A DNA stretch of 64,000 nucleotides from Primulina eburnea (GCF_022965805.1 NC_133109.1:3883869-3947868), one strand, 5' to 3'. Shown: positions 49,041 through 59,412, counted from the first letter of the stretch. Numbers and translations are program-made. Notes: generated by a model not told the origin, from the letters alone.

Positions 49041-49384
49041 CCTAGGGTTCGTGTGAGTGAGGACATAAGCACGTTGGAAAGACACGTCTTGATACAGTGA
49101 GTACAGTCGTCAAATCTGGGGTGTTACAAGTGGTATCAGAGCCGACCTCTCTTAGTACGGTGTGGTTCGGGGACGAACCAAGCGGAAGCTGGTGGGCATG
49201 TGAGGCCCGAGGCCGAAGAGGGCGGGGGGTGATCGCCGGTGCCATCAGTTGCACGGACAATGAGCGGCTCCTGACAGGCTTCTAGGTGGAGGGAACATGA
49301 ATGAACCGACCCACACGGGAATGAGAGGGATTCCGAGACTGTTCAATGGAATGGACTGTACAGTTGAAGAGGGCTTAAAAGATT

Positions 49385-49507
49385 TGATTGGTACTACTCA
49401 TATCACGAAGGTGCATCTTCTTTTCTGTAGCTCATCACATAAGAACTCCAAAGTTAAGCGTGCTTGACTTTGGAAAATTTTGGGATGGGTGACCTCCTGG
49501 GAAGTTT
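49385..49507 (+). other. 5S rRNA-like domain in the right Cassandra LTR
   Basis: Same motifs as the left copy with a few substitutions between box A and the GATGG element (ACTTTGGAAAATTTT here against AATTTGGGAAATTTT there). Confidence 0.88.
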
Positions 49508-49623
49508 CCTAGGGTGCGTGTGAGTGAGGACATAAGCACGTTGGAAAGACACGTCTTGATACAGTGAGTACAGTCGTCAAAGCTGGGGCGTTACAGTACC
49601 GTTCACCAGTCTTGGCTATTACA

Positions 49624-49640
49624 ATCTCCCATCCTTAGAG
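49624..49640 (-). other. Polypurine tract of G3
   Basis: The minus strand reads CCTCTAAGGATGGGAGAT up to the LTR TG, after the GACGAAATT motif usual at the 3' end of gypsy pol. Confidence 0.7.
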
Positions 49641-49663
49641 GAATTTCGTCATCGAAATTGACG

Positions 49664-50256
49664 TCACTGCGCAAACAACTCAGGATACTTCTCTTTCATC
49701 TCATTCTCTGGTTCCCACGTAGCCTCTTCAATCAAATGATTCCTCCAAAGGACTTTAACAATGCCGATCTCTTTGTTTCTCAACACTTTAACTTTGCGAT
49801 CCAGAATCTGGACCGGAATCTCTTGGTACGTCAAATTCGACGTCAAATCCAATGGCTCGTGGCGAAGAACATGGGAAGGATTCGAAATATACTTCCTGAG
49901 CATAGAGACATGAAAATCGTTATGAACTCTGTCAAGTTCTGGCAGTAGGGCTAACCTGTAAGCTCGATCACCAACTATGTCTAAAATCTCAAATGGGCCA
50001 ATGAATCTCGGACTCAACTTTCCTTTTTTGCCAAACCGCATCACACCCTTAAGAGGTGCAATCTTCAAGAACACATGGTCTCCAAGCTCAAACTGCAACG
50101 ATCTTCATCTCACATCGGCATAACTCTTCTGTCTAGACTGTGCCGTCTTCATCCTCTCTCGAATAACAGCAACAAGATCAGCTGTATGTTGGACCAACTC
50201 GGGACCCAACATCTTCCTCTCACCAATCTCGTCCCAATACAAAGGAGACCTACACT
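49664..50256 (-). pseudogene. G3 integrase C-terminal region and chromodomain
   Basis: From the G4 insertion downward: [35 protein letters not shown], a TGA near 50099 where arginine is expected, LQFELGDHVFLKIAPLKGVMR, GPFEILDIVG, and a chromodomain (VQILDRKVKVLRNKEI...LWRNHLIEEATWEPENEM...YPELF). It ends 24 bp before the polypurine tract, as in G1. Confidence 0.9.
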
Positions 50257-50380
50257 TTCTGTGTAGTAGCCGAATTCCAAATTGGGTAATTAACGGAGTA
50301 TTGGTGATTAAGAAGGTTTAATGTGTAATTTTGACCGAGTCATGATCGGACGGACCGAAGATGGTTCGGAAGCACCGAAG

Positions 50381-50562
50381 AGTTCGAAAGGTCCGAAGTG
50401 GGTTCGGTGGATCCGATCATGAGGTGTCAAGAGCAGCTGGACACGTGCATGTTCGGACGGTCCGAAGTGTATGATCGGAGGATCCGATCATGAGCTGTCA
50501 AGAGCCAATGGACACGTAGCGTTCGGACGTTCCGAAGTGTTGTTCGGAGGATCCGAACATGG
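50381..50562. repeat. 70 bp tandem repeat with TTCGGA/TCCGAA dyads in the G4 LTR
   Basis: Units start at 50381, 50451 and 50521 (about 2.6 copies). Each holds GTTCGGACGGTCCGAAGTG-like and TCGGAGGATCCGAWCATG-like dyads. The array stops a few bases before the TATA box. The same array is at about 52151-52332 in the other LTR. Confidence 0.88.
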
Positions 50563-50563
50563 C

Positions 50564-50573
50564 CTATAAATAG
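50564..50573 (+). promoter_or_regulatory. TATA box of the G4 5' LTR
   Basis: CTATAAATAG, abutting the 70 bp repeat array; repeated at 52338-52347 in the other LTR. Confidence 0.75.
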
Positions 50574-51695
50574 TGCTCGAATTCCTCATTTTGGTATTGC
50601 CATTTCTTGAGATTGAATCTTTAGTGAGAAGTTTGGAAGGTTTCTAGGGTTAGTTGTTGGTCGAGCGATAGCTAAGAGCTGCCAGGAGTAGTAGCGTAGC
50701 GGCGCCTGAGTTTCAAGGCAATCGACATCAAAGGGCTGTCGACGGACGAAGGTAAACCCTAAACCTTTGGTAGTACTAGGGAGTACTGGTTTTGCTAGTC
50801 GAGCATGGTAGTATTGATTGAGTGTGCTTTTGATGCGTAGGCTTGTTCTAGACCTGATTAGCGGTGTTGCGTAAGGCTAGGCTTGCTGTGATAGAGGTAC
50901 GAAAGTACTATCCGAGATATCCTGGTTGAGTATACATTCTTATATGTGTTGCATGATTATGTGGTGCATTGATATATGTCATATGATGCATGCTATTATG
51001 TCACGTTTATTACTGCACGTTGCATTTCATGTTGAGCCGTATCTTCTTCGAGATAGCCTTTACTGTTGAGCTGTATCTCTTTCGAGATAAGCTATATCTT
51101 GGGGCCGCTCAGCCCTGTCTTGTGGACGCATGGACACCGAGAGTACACAGTGGCCGACGGGTCGGGAGGGCTTCGGTGGTCCGGGACATTTTAGGTCCAC
51201 GTCTGTCTTGTAGTGGATGCAGTGACCCAGAGGTTGGACCGCGCGGCACTATCCACTTGGCGCCTCTAGACTGAGCATTGTTGAGATCCTTTTGTGACTC
51301 CTGTTTCTTGACTACCCCGGTATCATGATCATAGCATGTGCATTTCATATAGGTCTGTATACTCATACTTTTGTACTGGGCGTTCTTATCGCTCACGTCC
51401 TCGGTTTTGTTTATTCTTGGACACCCCATTCCCACGGGGCAGGCCTCAGGTTGGACAACTCAGGAGGAGCAGGAGGAGGACGTTGAGTAGCTGGTTGGTT
51501 TAGTTTATCGGTATTGTTTTGATTCGATATGGTTGTACTGGATATTTTATTTTGAGTTATTCTAGACTTCGATTGGGTTGTATAACCATTATTGTTGTTG
51601 ACTTTTCCGCTGTTAGCTCTGATTATTGTTAATTAGGTTAATTGCATGCTTAGTTCTCAACTAGTAGGTGATTCTGGAACGGGTCACTACATTTA

Positions 51696-51707
51696 TGGTA
51701 TCAGAGC
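51696..51707 (+). other. Primer binding site of G4 (tRNA-iMet type)
   Basis: TGGTATCAGAGC, four bases after the LTR end. Confidence 0.92.
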
Positions 51708-51770
51708 ATGCATACGATTTTGGGATTCTTCGTGGACCAATTTACTAGTTTCCCCATTCTATGTTGTAGC

Positions 51771-51980
51771 AATGGCTGACCACTTTGGTGATGAGAGTAG
51801 TCAGGGAAGTGTAGGTCGTTGGGGTGACCAGGACGATTTGTTAAGCGTCATAAGTTACCGCATGTTTCTCTAGATGTCATTCTTTCCGTTTCTACTCCGA
51901 TGGGTCATTCGGTTTTAGCCAAGCGTCTAGTGATGGGTTGTCCCTTAGATTTTGAGGGTAATGATGTTGTTATTTTCGTT
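51771..51980 (+). pseudogene. G4 interior: Gag start fused to a protease fragment
   Basis: An ATG at 51771 opens a chromovirus-like Gag N-terminus. After GDQDDL the sequence jumps, out of frame, to a stretch whose third frame reads KRHKLPHVSLDVILSVSTP and then KRLVMGCPLDFEGND, which belongs to the gypsy protease region. It then jumps again to the 3' end with a GACGAAATC motif. Two internal deletions best explain this. Confidence 0.78.
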
Positions 51981-52035
51981 TTGTTCATTCTCTAAACTTG
52001 ATTTCGAGGACGAAATCTTTTTAAGGGGGGGAGAA

Positions 52036-53400
52036 TGTAGTAACCGAATTCCAAATTGGGTAATTAACGGAGTATTGGTGATTAAGAAGGTTTAATGTGT
52101 AATTTTGACCGAGTCATGATCGGACGGACCGAAGATGGTTCGGAAGCACCGAAGAGTTCGAAAGGTCCGAAGTGGGTTCGGTGGATCCGATCATGAGGTG
52201 TCAAGAGCAGCTGGACACGTGCATGTTCGGACGGTCCGAAGTGTATGATCGGAGGATCCGATCATGAGCTGTCAAGAGCCAATGGACACGTAGCGTTCGG
52301 ACGTTCCGAAGTGTTGTTCGGAGGATCCGAACATGGCCTATAAATAGTGCTCGAATTCCTCATTTTGGTATTGCCATTTCTTGAGATTGAATCTTTAGTG
52401 AGAAGTTTGGAAGGTTTCTAGGGTTAGTTGTTGGTCGAGCGATAGCTAAGAGCTGCCAGGAGTAGTAGCGTAGCGCGCCTGAGTTTCAAGGCAATCGACA
52501 TCAAAGGGCTGTCGACGGACGAAGGTAAACCCTAAACCTTTGGTAGTACTAGGGAGTACTGGTTTTGCTAGTCGAGCATGGTAGTATTGATTGAGTGTTC
52601 TTTTGATGCGTAGGCTTGTTCTAGACCTGATTAGCGGTGTTGCGTAAGGCTAGGCTTGCTGTGATAGAGGTACGAAAGTACTATCCGAGATATCCTGGTT
52701 GAGTATACATTCTTATATGTGTTGCATGATTATGTGGTGCATTGATATATGTCATATGATGCATGCTATTATGTCACGTTTATTACTGCACGTTGCATTT
52801 CATGTTGAGCCGTATCTTCTTCGAGATAGCCTTTACTGTTGAGCTGTATCTCTTTCGAGATAAGCTATATCTTGGGGCCGCTCAGCCCTGTCTTGTGGAC
52901 GCATGGACACCGAGAGTACACAGTGGCCGACGGGTCGGGAGGGCTTCGGTGGTCCGGGACATTTTAGGTCCACGTCTGTCTTGTTGTGGATGCAGTGACC
53001 CAGAGGTTGGACCGCGCGGCACTATCCACTTGGCGCCTCTAGACTGAGCATTGTTGAGATCCTTTTGTGACTCCTGTTTCTTGACTACCCCGGTATCATG
53101 ATCATAGCATGTGCATTTCATATGGGTCTGTATACTCATACTTTTGTACTGGGCGTTCTTATCGCTCACGTCCTCGGTTTTGTTTATTCTTGACACCCCA
53201 TTCCAAGCCTGTTCATCAGGAGAGCGGAGGAGACGTGAGTCGCTGGTGGCGTTACATTGTTTGATCGATATGGTGTACTGGCTATTTTATTTGAGTAGAC
53301 TCGATTGGGTTTGTAACCATATTTTTTGACTTTTCCGTGTTAGCTCAGTTATTAGGTTAATTGGCTTAGTTCTAATTAGGTGATTCTGGAACGGGCATAC
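52036..53400 (+). repeat. 3' LTR of G4
   Basis: Nearly identical to the 5' LTR over the first ~1150 bp (a handful of substitutions and one missing base). From about 53190 it differs by dozens of small deletions and ends CATAC instead of CACTACA. Confidence 0.9.
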
Positions 53401-53405
53401 TTCTG

Positions 53406-53473
53406 CCATAAAGTGCTTCAAGACGGTGCCATGCCAATCGTCGCTTTGGTAGCCTATTGTTGTTACAGTGAAC
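53406..53473 (-). pseudogene. G3 integrase fragment right of G4
   Basis: A short piece of the FTYNNSYQATIGMAPFEALYGRK region of chromovirus integrase, readable only across several one-base insertions. Its right end meets the inverted LTR fragment. Confidence 0.65.
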
Positions 53474-53876
53474 TCAAGGAAAGGTTTAGATTGAAGGTGT
53501 TCTTGTTGGTTGTAAGTGGATTCCATTTCCTTGTGCTCACATGATAATATTGTATGGTGTTTCAATGGTTTTAATGGTGGTCTATCCCCTCATTGAATTT
53601 CATGTTATGTATTGATACACTTTGTTTGTCTATTATGGAGGCATTTTATGTCTCAATTATTGAAAAAGGGAATACAAGAGTATAGAGTCTTCAAAGTGTT
53701 TGATAAAATGCCAAGGAGATAGTTCAAATGATTTCTGGATTGGTAGATACATAGTCAGAGATTGCATGCAATTAGTTGATCAACGACCATAGGCTTATAT
53801 CCCTCAGAGTTATCGATGTATATCGATGGGATATAGGTACAGAGACAGAGATACTATATAGATATCAATCCAACAG
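53474..53876 (+). repeat. Inverted fragment of the G3 LTR inside G3
   Basis: The reverse complement matches the G3 LTR at 47556-47962 (and 57298-57700 less closely). At most discriminating sites it agrees with the left LTR (for example CGATAACTCTGAGG, AATTGCATGC, ACACCTTCAATC), but at one with the right (TCATTTGAACT). It replaces the segment from the end of RNase H to the middle of integrase. Confidence 0.85.
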
Positions 53877-56734
53877 AAAGCATCTGCTACAATATTCGCT
53901 TTCCCTGGGTGATAACTGATCGTCACATCGTAATCTTTGACAAGCTCTAGCCACCGTCTCTGTCGCATATTGAGTTCTTTCTGAGAAAGAAAATACTTCA
54001 AACTCTTGTGGTCCGTGAAAATTTCTCACTTTTCACAATAAAAATAATGTCTCCAAATCTTCAAGGCGAAAACCACAGTTGCTAGCTCCAGATCATGCGT
54101 CAGATAATTCTTCTCGTAGTCTTTCAACTGGCGAGAAGCATAGGCTATAACTTTCCCACGCTGCATCAGCACTGCACCAAGACCCTTCTTCGATGCATCG
54201 GTAAAAACAACAAAGTCCTCTGAACCACTGGGCAAAGCAAGTACAGGAGCTGACGTCAACTTATCTTTCAACTCTTGGAATCCACTCTGGCATTCATTGG
54301 ACCACTCAAACTTCACAGTCTTCCTCGTCAGATTAGTTAACGGCAGGGCAATCTTGAAAAAATCTGAAATAAAACGACGATAATAGCCCGCCAAACCAAG
54401 AAAACTGTGTAGCTCTGATACAGTGGTAGGAATAGGCCACTTCTGAATCGCCTCAATCTTCACTGGATCAACAGCTATACCATCCTTCGAAACAACATGG
54501 GCTAAGAAAGAAATCTGCTCCAACCAGAACTCACATTTCTTCAACTTAGCATACAATCTCTTCCCTCTCAACAACTGAAGAACATCTCTGAGGTGCTCTG
54601 AATGAAATTCTCTGGTCTTGGAATAAATCAGTATGTCATCGATGAAAACAATGACAAAGCTATCCAAATACGGCTTGAACACTCGGTTCATAAGATCCAT
54701 GAAGACTGAAGGAGCATTAGTCAGACCAAAAGACATAACCAGAAATTCATAATGACCGTACTTGGTCCGAAACGCCGTCTTAGGGATATCAGACTCCCTA
54801 ACTTTCAACTGATAATAGCCAGATCGCAGATCAATCTTCGAGAACACTGTAGCCCCTTGTAGTTGGTCAAAAAGATCATCTATCCGTGGCAACAGATATT
54901 TATTCTTGACAGTCACCTTGTTGATCTCTCTGTAATCAATACACATCCGCAAAGTCCCATCTTTCTTCTTGACGAAAAGAACCGGAGCTCCCCAAGGCGA
55001 AGAACTCGGTCGAATAAAACCTTTATCCAAGAGATCCTGCAACTGCGTCTTCAACTCTTTCATTTCTGTAGGGGCCATTCTGTACGAAGCCTTAGAAATA
55101 GGAACCGTGCCTGGAATTATATCAATCACAAACTCCACATCTCTGTTTGGCGGTAAACCCGGCACATCATCCTCAAAAACATCAGAGAATTCTCTTACAA
55201 CATTAATATCATCAATATTTAACTTAACCATTCTATCCACATCAACAATCGAAGCCAAAAACACATCACAACCTCTAAACAATAACTTCTCAGCCTCAAG
55301 ACACGAAATAAAAGGAAGGACCAGCGAAGTACCTGCACTGGCGAGCATACCTTCCTTATTGCCATAATCTGCAAACGTCACCGTCTTAGCAACACAATCA
55401 ATCACTGCACGATAAGTTGATAGCCAATCCATGCCAAGTATAATATCAAACGCAACCATCGGAATAACAATCAAGTCGGCATAAACCACTCGCTCATCAA
55501 TTCGAACAGAGCACACATACACAATGGACGTCGGGCACAACACGTCCCCCGAAGGCAAAACAACATTAAACTGGAGGAGAAGAACAAAAGGAACTATACC
55601 CAAAGATCTCAAAAATAGTTCAGACATAAAAGAATGAGTAGCACCTGTATCAATCAATGTCGTAGCTACTCTGCCTGAAATTAAAATAGTGCTAGAGATC
55701 AGAGAAGAATCATGGTTTATACCTTCCTTCGTCATGATGAAGATGCGACCCTGCACCTTCTCTTTACTCGCTCCTTTTGGACAATCTTTGGCGATATGGC
55801 CTGCAGTGCCACATCGATAACAAGTGTGGGTACCAAATCTGCACTCTCCCCGATGATTCCTACCGCACTTGGTACACAACGGCTTCTCGGGATCAGATGG
55901 AACTGTCGGTGCTTTAGGACTCTGCTCAAACTTGATTTTCCCTTTGAAATTGCATTTTCCTCTTTGGTTCGAACCCTGGCCTCTTTGAGCAATAGCCTGT
56001 TGCTTCGCCTGTCTCTCTCTAGCAATGTCTTTCTCGTCTTGCTCGACCAACAAAGCCTTAGCCACAATCTCTTTGAATGTCACCGCCTTCGACATATTTA
56101 TATCCCTTCTAATTTCTGCTCGAAGGCCTCTAATGAAATGAGCACCCTTGTCTTTGTCATTGGAATCAATATACGGGGCAAACAGACAGCCCTCCTCAAA
56201 TTTCAGAATATACTCATCAACATTCATACCTCCCTGACGAAGCTCTAGAAATTCAGTCACCTTCCGAGCTCGAAGTGCATCTGGGAAGTACTTGTCATAG
56301 AAAAGATCAGTTAACTCTTGCCACTTCAATGCCGGTACATTCACACTAACCTTGGTAGCATTCCACCAAATGCGTGCAGCTTTGACTAACATGAACACTG
56401 CACAACTGATTCTATCCTTGTCTTGAAAGTTGAGATGATCAAAAATTGCCTCAAGGGACTTGATCCACTCTACTGCCACCAACGGATCAGTGCTTCCTGC
56501 AAATTCCGGCGGATCCATCCTCTTGAAAGCAGTAAAGATCGCATCGGTTCAAACTGCCTGAGCCACTTGGCCTCTCACTTGTCCTCTACGTTGGCCTGTA
56601 CCTTGCAAATGGAGCAACTGCTGAATCTGCTCACTATGGACCTTGGCTTGCTCTTTCAACAACTTGCCGAACTCGTCGACAACTCTCGAGGAAAAACTAT
56701 CCTCACCCTCTGAAACCTTTCTCTTATGAGGCAT
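53877..56734 (-). pseudogene. G3 Gag-Pol: Gag, protease, RT, RNase H
   Basis: The start MPHKRKVSEGEDSF at 56734 lies 120 bp from the PBS. TGA near 56549 breaks Gag (AV*TDAI); from 56518 the frame is open for 830 codons. Order: Gag domain ([26 protein letters not shown]), zinc knuckle [14 protein letters not shown], protease [13 protein letters not shown] fingers ([20 protein letters not shown]), palm [10 protein letters not shown] near 54640, connection [13 protein letters not shown], RNase [19 protein letters not shown] at 54023-54025 interrupts RNase H before [10 protein letters not shown], which continues to [13 protein letters not shown] at 53880, where the inverted LTR fragment starts. 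The zinc knuckle and RT catalytic residues are intact. Confidence 0.93.
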
Positions 56735-56853
56735 CACTCCTACAATGTGCTCACATAATACATATCAATAGATAACAATGAATAGATGTAGAAGAAGATA
56801 TACCTGGACCGTTGAAAGTAGACGAAGTCATATGTATTGGTCCGAAGAACGGT

Positions 56854-56865
56854 GCTCTGATACCA
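56854..56865 (-). other. Primer binding site of G3 (tRNA-iMet type)
   Basis: Minus strand TGGTATCAGAGC, five bases inside the 5' LTR. Confidence 0.92.
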
Positions 56866-56870
56866 CTAAA

Positions 56871-58504
56871 TGTGACACCTCTGACCAGTTTTAATAAAAT
56901 AACAGCGGAATTTAAAATTTTTCTTGAAGGAAAGAAGGATTCAAAATATATTACCATAAAACATTTACAATCAAAAGTAAATACATGATCATTCAAATGA
57001 TATAACAAAATACAAAATATCATTCCTATGATCATGTCCAAAATGTTTACAAAATGGCCTTCTTTCTTCCATCTTTATGCATATGACTCCGGCCCCAATC
57101 AACGTCCCAGTTCATCGTTCTTATCTGCATCACATGAAATAACTGAAATGAGTATAAAACTCAGCAAGTGGAATTCTTACATAACAATGTACATAGCATA
57201 CTCTGTAAAACATGGCTTTGAAAACATTAAATACCATCAACTCTTGAAATATGAATATCATAGCAATAATAACAATAACGATGGTATTTCTCTTTTCTCT
57301 GTTGGATTGATATCTATATAGTATCTCTGTCTCTGTACCTATATCCCATCGATATACATCGATAATCTGAGGGATATAAGCCTATGGTCGTTGATCAACT
57401 AATTGAATGCAATCTCTGACTATGTATCTATCAATCCATAAATCATTTGAACTCTCTCTTTGGCATTTTATCAAACACTTTGAAGACTCTATACTCTTGT
57501 ATTCTCCTTTTCAATAATTGAGACATAAAATGCCTCCATAATATACAACAAAGTGTATCAATACATAACATGAATCAAATGAGGGGAACAGCACATTAAA
57601 ACCATTGAAACACCATACATATATTATCATGTGAGCACAAGAAATGAAATTCCACTTACAACCAACAAGAAAATCTTAAATCTAAACCCTTAGTTGAATT
57701 CCTACAACAATAAACAATATATAACACCATCAATAACCCAATAATCCAACAATCCAACCATTAAATCCATAATACCAACACAATCAACAAACCCATGAAT
57801 TCTACCAACACCAAACCAAGAATAAACTAAACCAAAAGCTTACTTTAGCTTCCTTGATCCCAAAATAACCTTAATCTCACAACAAAAATCCACCAAGATG
57901 CAAGAATCAAAGGAAAGAAATGAAAGAAATGAGGAAACCCTAGTCTCCAAGGAGAGAAAAATCGAGAAGGGTGGGAGAAGAATGAGGGAAATGAATCAAT
58001 TCATCCAATTATATCACTTAAAACTCGAAACACGCTTCTAATGTTCATGCACCGCGGGTGCGCTGCATTCACCACCGCGGGTGCGCTATGCCTTCGGCAT
58101 CTCAACCAAAAATCCATAATTGACGACCGCGGGTGCGCTCCATTATGGACCGCGGGTGCGCTTGGGTCTCGGCCTTAACACCGCGGGTGCGCTGCAAATC
58201 TACCGCGGGTGCGGTGTAGCTACTGGAAAAACATCACAATTTCTGAAACCTGAGACCGCGTGTGCGGTGCCCTCTCCACCCATGGAGTCAACAAACAACT
58301 CTACGCAACAAAGATCGAATCGCAACGCTGATACAAAACAACTACAAATCAACTAATATCAACAACACCACGAAACAATTATAACCAACAATACTATAAC
58401 CCTTAATCACAACTCTTAACATCAAAACTATACTAAACTCGACCAAATAGTCAATAATCAAACAAAATCTTAGACCGTACCGTTCACCAGTCTTGGCTAT
58501 TACA
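56871..58504 (-). repeat. 5' LTR of G3
   Basis: Plus-strand TGTGACACCTCTG to GGCTATTACA. A TATA-like GATATAATT (minus strand) lies at about 58007-58017, just downstream of the ACCGCGGGTGCG array at 58049-58267. In the left LTR one array member near 58203 is absent and another near 48513 is present, so the array has changed by gain or loss. Confidence 0.93.
58049..58267. repeat. ACCGCGGGTGCGSY repeats in the G3 5' LTR
   Basis: Copies near 58051, 58074, 58126, 58149, 58180, 58203 and 58254 (the last reads ACCGCGTGTGCGGT). Confidence 0.85.
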
Positions 58505-59412
58505 TCAATAGCTCCCGATGGGTAAACTTCGGAAATCACGAATGGGCCAGACCATCGCGACTTCAATTTTCCGGGAAACAGTCGCAACCGGGAGTTGTAG
58601 AGCAGGACATTTTCACCTTCCTTGAATTCCCTTTCAATGATTCGCCTGTCATGAACCCTCTTTGTCTTTTCCTTGTACGATAGTGCGAGATCACATGCCA
58701 GATTCCTAAATTCCTCCAACTGGTCCAATTGAATCAGACGTCGTTCACCTGCATCAGTAAAGTTAATGTTTAGTGCTTTTGTTGCCCAATATGCCCGATG
58801 CTCCAACTCTACAGGTAGATGACATACTTTACCAAACAGTAACCTATATGGTGTAGTGCCTATAGGTGTTTTGAACGCAGTCCTATATGCCCAAAGAGCA
58901 TCATCTAACATTACAGACCAATCTTTTCGACTGACACCTACCATTTTTTCTAAAATCCGCTTGATTTCTTGGTTAGACACTTCCACTTGACCACTTGTTT
59001 GGGGGTGATATGGGGTGACACCATCACTAATGATTGCTCTTGGTGCCCCAAACCTGTTAAAAATATTTTTCTTTAAAAATTTCAGGACCACTTGAGCATC
59101 ATTAGTGGCATACGCTTCTGCCTCTACCCACTTAGACACATAATCAACCGCAACCAAGATATATTTTTTCGTAAATGAACTGGGAAATGGTCCCATGAAA
59201 TCTATCCCCCATACATCAAAAACCTCACAATCAAGAATATTATTTAATGGCATTTCATGACGGTTAGAGATGTTATCTGTCCGCTGGCATTTATCACAGG
59301 TAAGCACATAAGAACGAGCATCAGTAAAGAGGGTTGGCCAATAAAAGCCACATCCAAGTACCTTGGATGCCGTCTTGGTTGGTCTAAAATGGCCACATAC
59401 CTCGCGGTCATG
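58505..59412 (-). pseudogene. A2 integrase (zinc region end, core, C-terminal part)
   Basis: Begins in the HHCC zinc region after a TGA near 59413 (NR*HDRE). Visible: [12 protein letters not shown], catalytic Asp in [19 protein letters not shown] with the second Asp, then directly [18 protein letters not shown] with the Glu. Compared with A1, about 25 residues between SDG and TPYH are missing in frame (near 59020). It continues with [18 protein letters not shown]-like [28 protein letters not shown], where G3 interrupts. Confidence 0.9.

Larger units (their letters stand above)
48732..49595 (+). mobile_element. Cassandra-type TRIM with 5S rRNA-like LTRs
   Basis: Two 397 bp direct repeats (48732-49128 and 49199-49595) start TGTGAGGCCCG and end GTTACA. 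Between them are only 70 bp, with a tRNA-iMet type PBS TGGTATCAGAGC at 49131-49142 and a purine-rich stretch before the second LTR. There is no coding capacity. The TSD is GTAAC/GTACC (48727-48731 and 49596-49600); the undisturbed G3 LTR reads GTACC. Each LTR carries a 5S rRNA-like domain. This combination defines Cassandra; the ~860 bp size fits. It needs another element's proteins to move. Confidence 0.93.
47129..49623 (-). repeat. 3' LTR of G3, interrupted by a Cassandra TRIM
   Basis: Plus-strand start TGTGACACCTCTGACC, end CTTGGCTATTACA. It matches 56871-58504 throughout apart from the 864 bp TRIM at 48732-49595 and its 5 bp TSD. The ACCGCGGGTGCGCT array is at 48306-48526. Confidence 0.93.
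50262..51691 (+). repeat. 5' LTR of G4
   Basis: TGTAGTAGCCG to GGGTCACTACA, 1430 bp. A 70 bp tandem repeat lies at 50381-50562 and a TATA box (CTATAAATAG) directly after it at 50564-50573. Confidence 0.93.
50262..53400 (+). mobile_element. Short non-autonomous gypsy element G4 (two LTRs, 344 bp interior)
   Basis: LTRs 50262-51691 and 52036-53400 in plus orientation flank 344 bp. TSD TTCTG lies at 50257-50261 and 53401-53405, which are target bases in the G3 integrase. The interior holds PBS, the first ~24 codons of a Gag (MADHFGDESSQGSVGRWGDQ), a fragment of the protease region (LPHVSLDVILSVSTP, KRLVMGCPLDFEGNDV) in another frame, and a polypurine tract. It is thus a doubly deleted derivative of a full gypsy element. 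It depends on a helper. Confidence 0.92.
47129..58504 (-). mobile_element. Ty3/gypsy chromovirus G3, inserted in the A2 integrase
   Basis: Both LTRs (47129-49623 with a nested TRIM; 56871-58504), PBS, Gag-Pol and chromodomain on the minus strand. Without the TRIM and its TSD the left LTR is about 1626 bp, against 1634 bp on the right. The A2 target bases beside it (ATTGA and GTAGA read on the minus strand) match at three of five positions, so the TSD has decayed. G4 is inserted in its integrase and an inverted LTR fragment replaces the integrase core. Confidence 0.92.

Noticed and set aside
48918..49507. Two 5S rRNA genes
   Set aside because: The domains sit at matching places inside the two TRIM LTRs, are diverged between box A and box C, and lack the normal 5S start. 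They are part of Cassandra.
50990..51435. Frames repeated at 52763-53196 in G4
   Set aside because: They are LTR sequence, present in both LTRs, open on both strands, with no domain.
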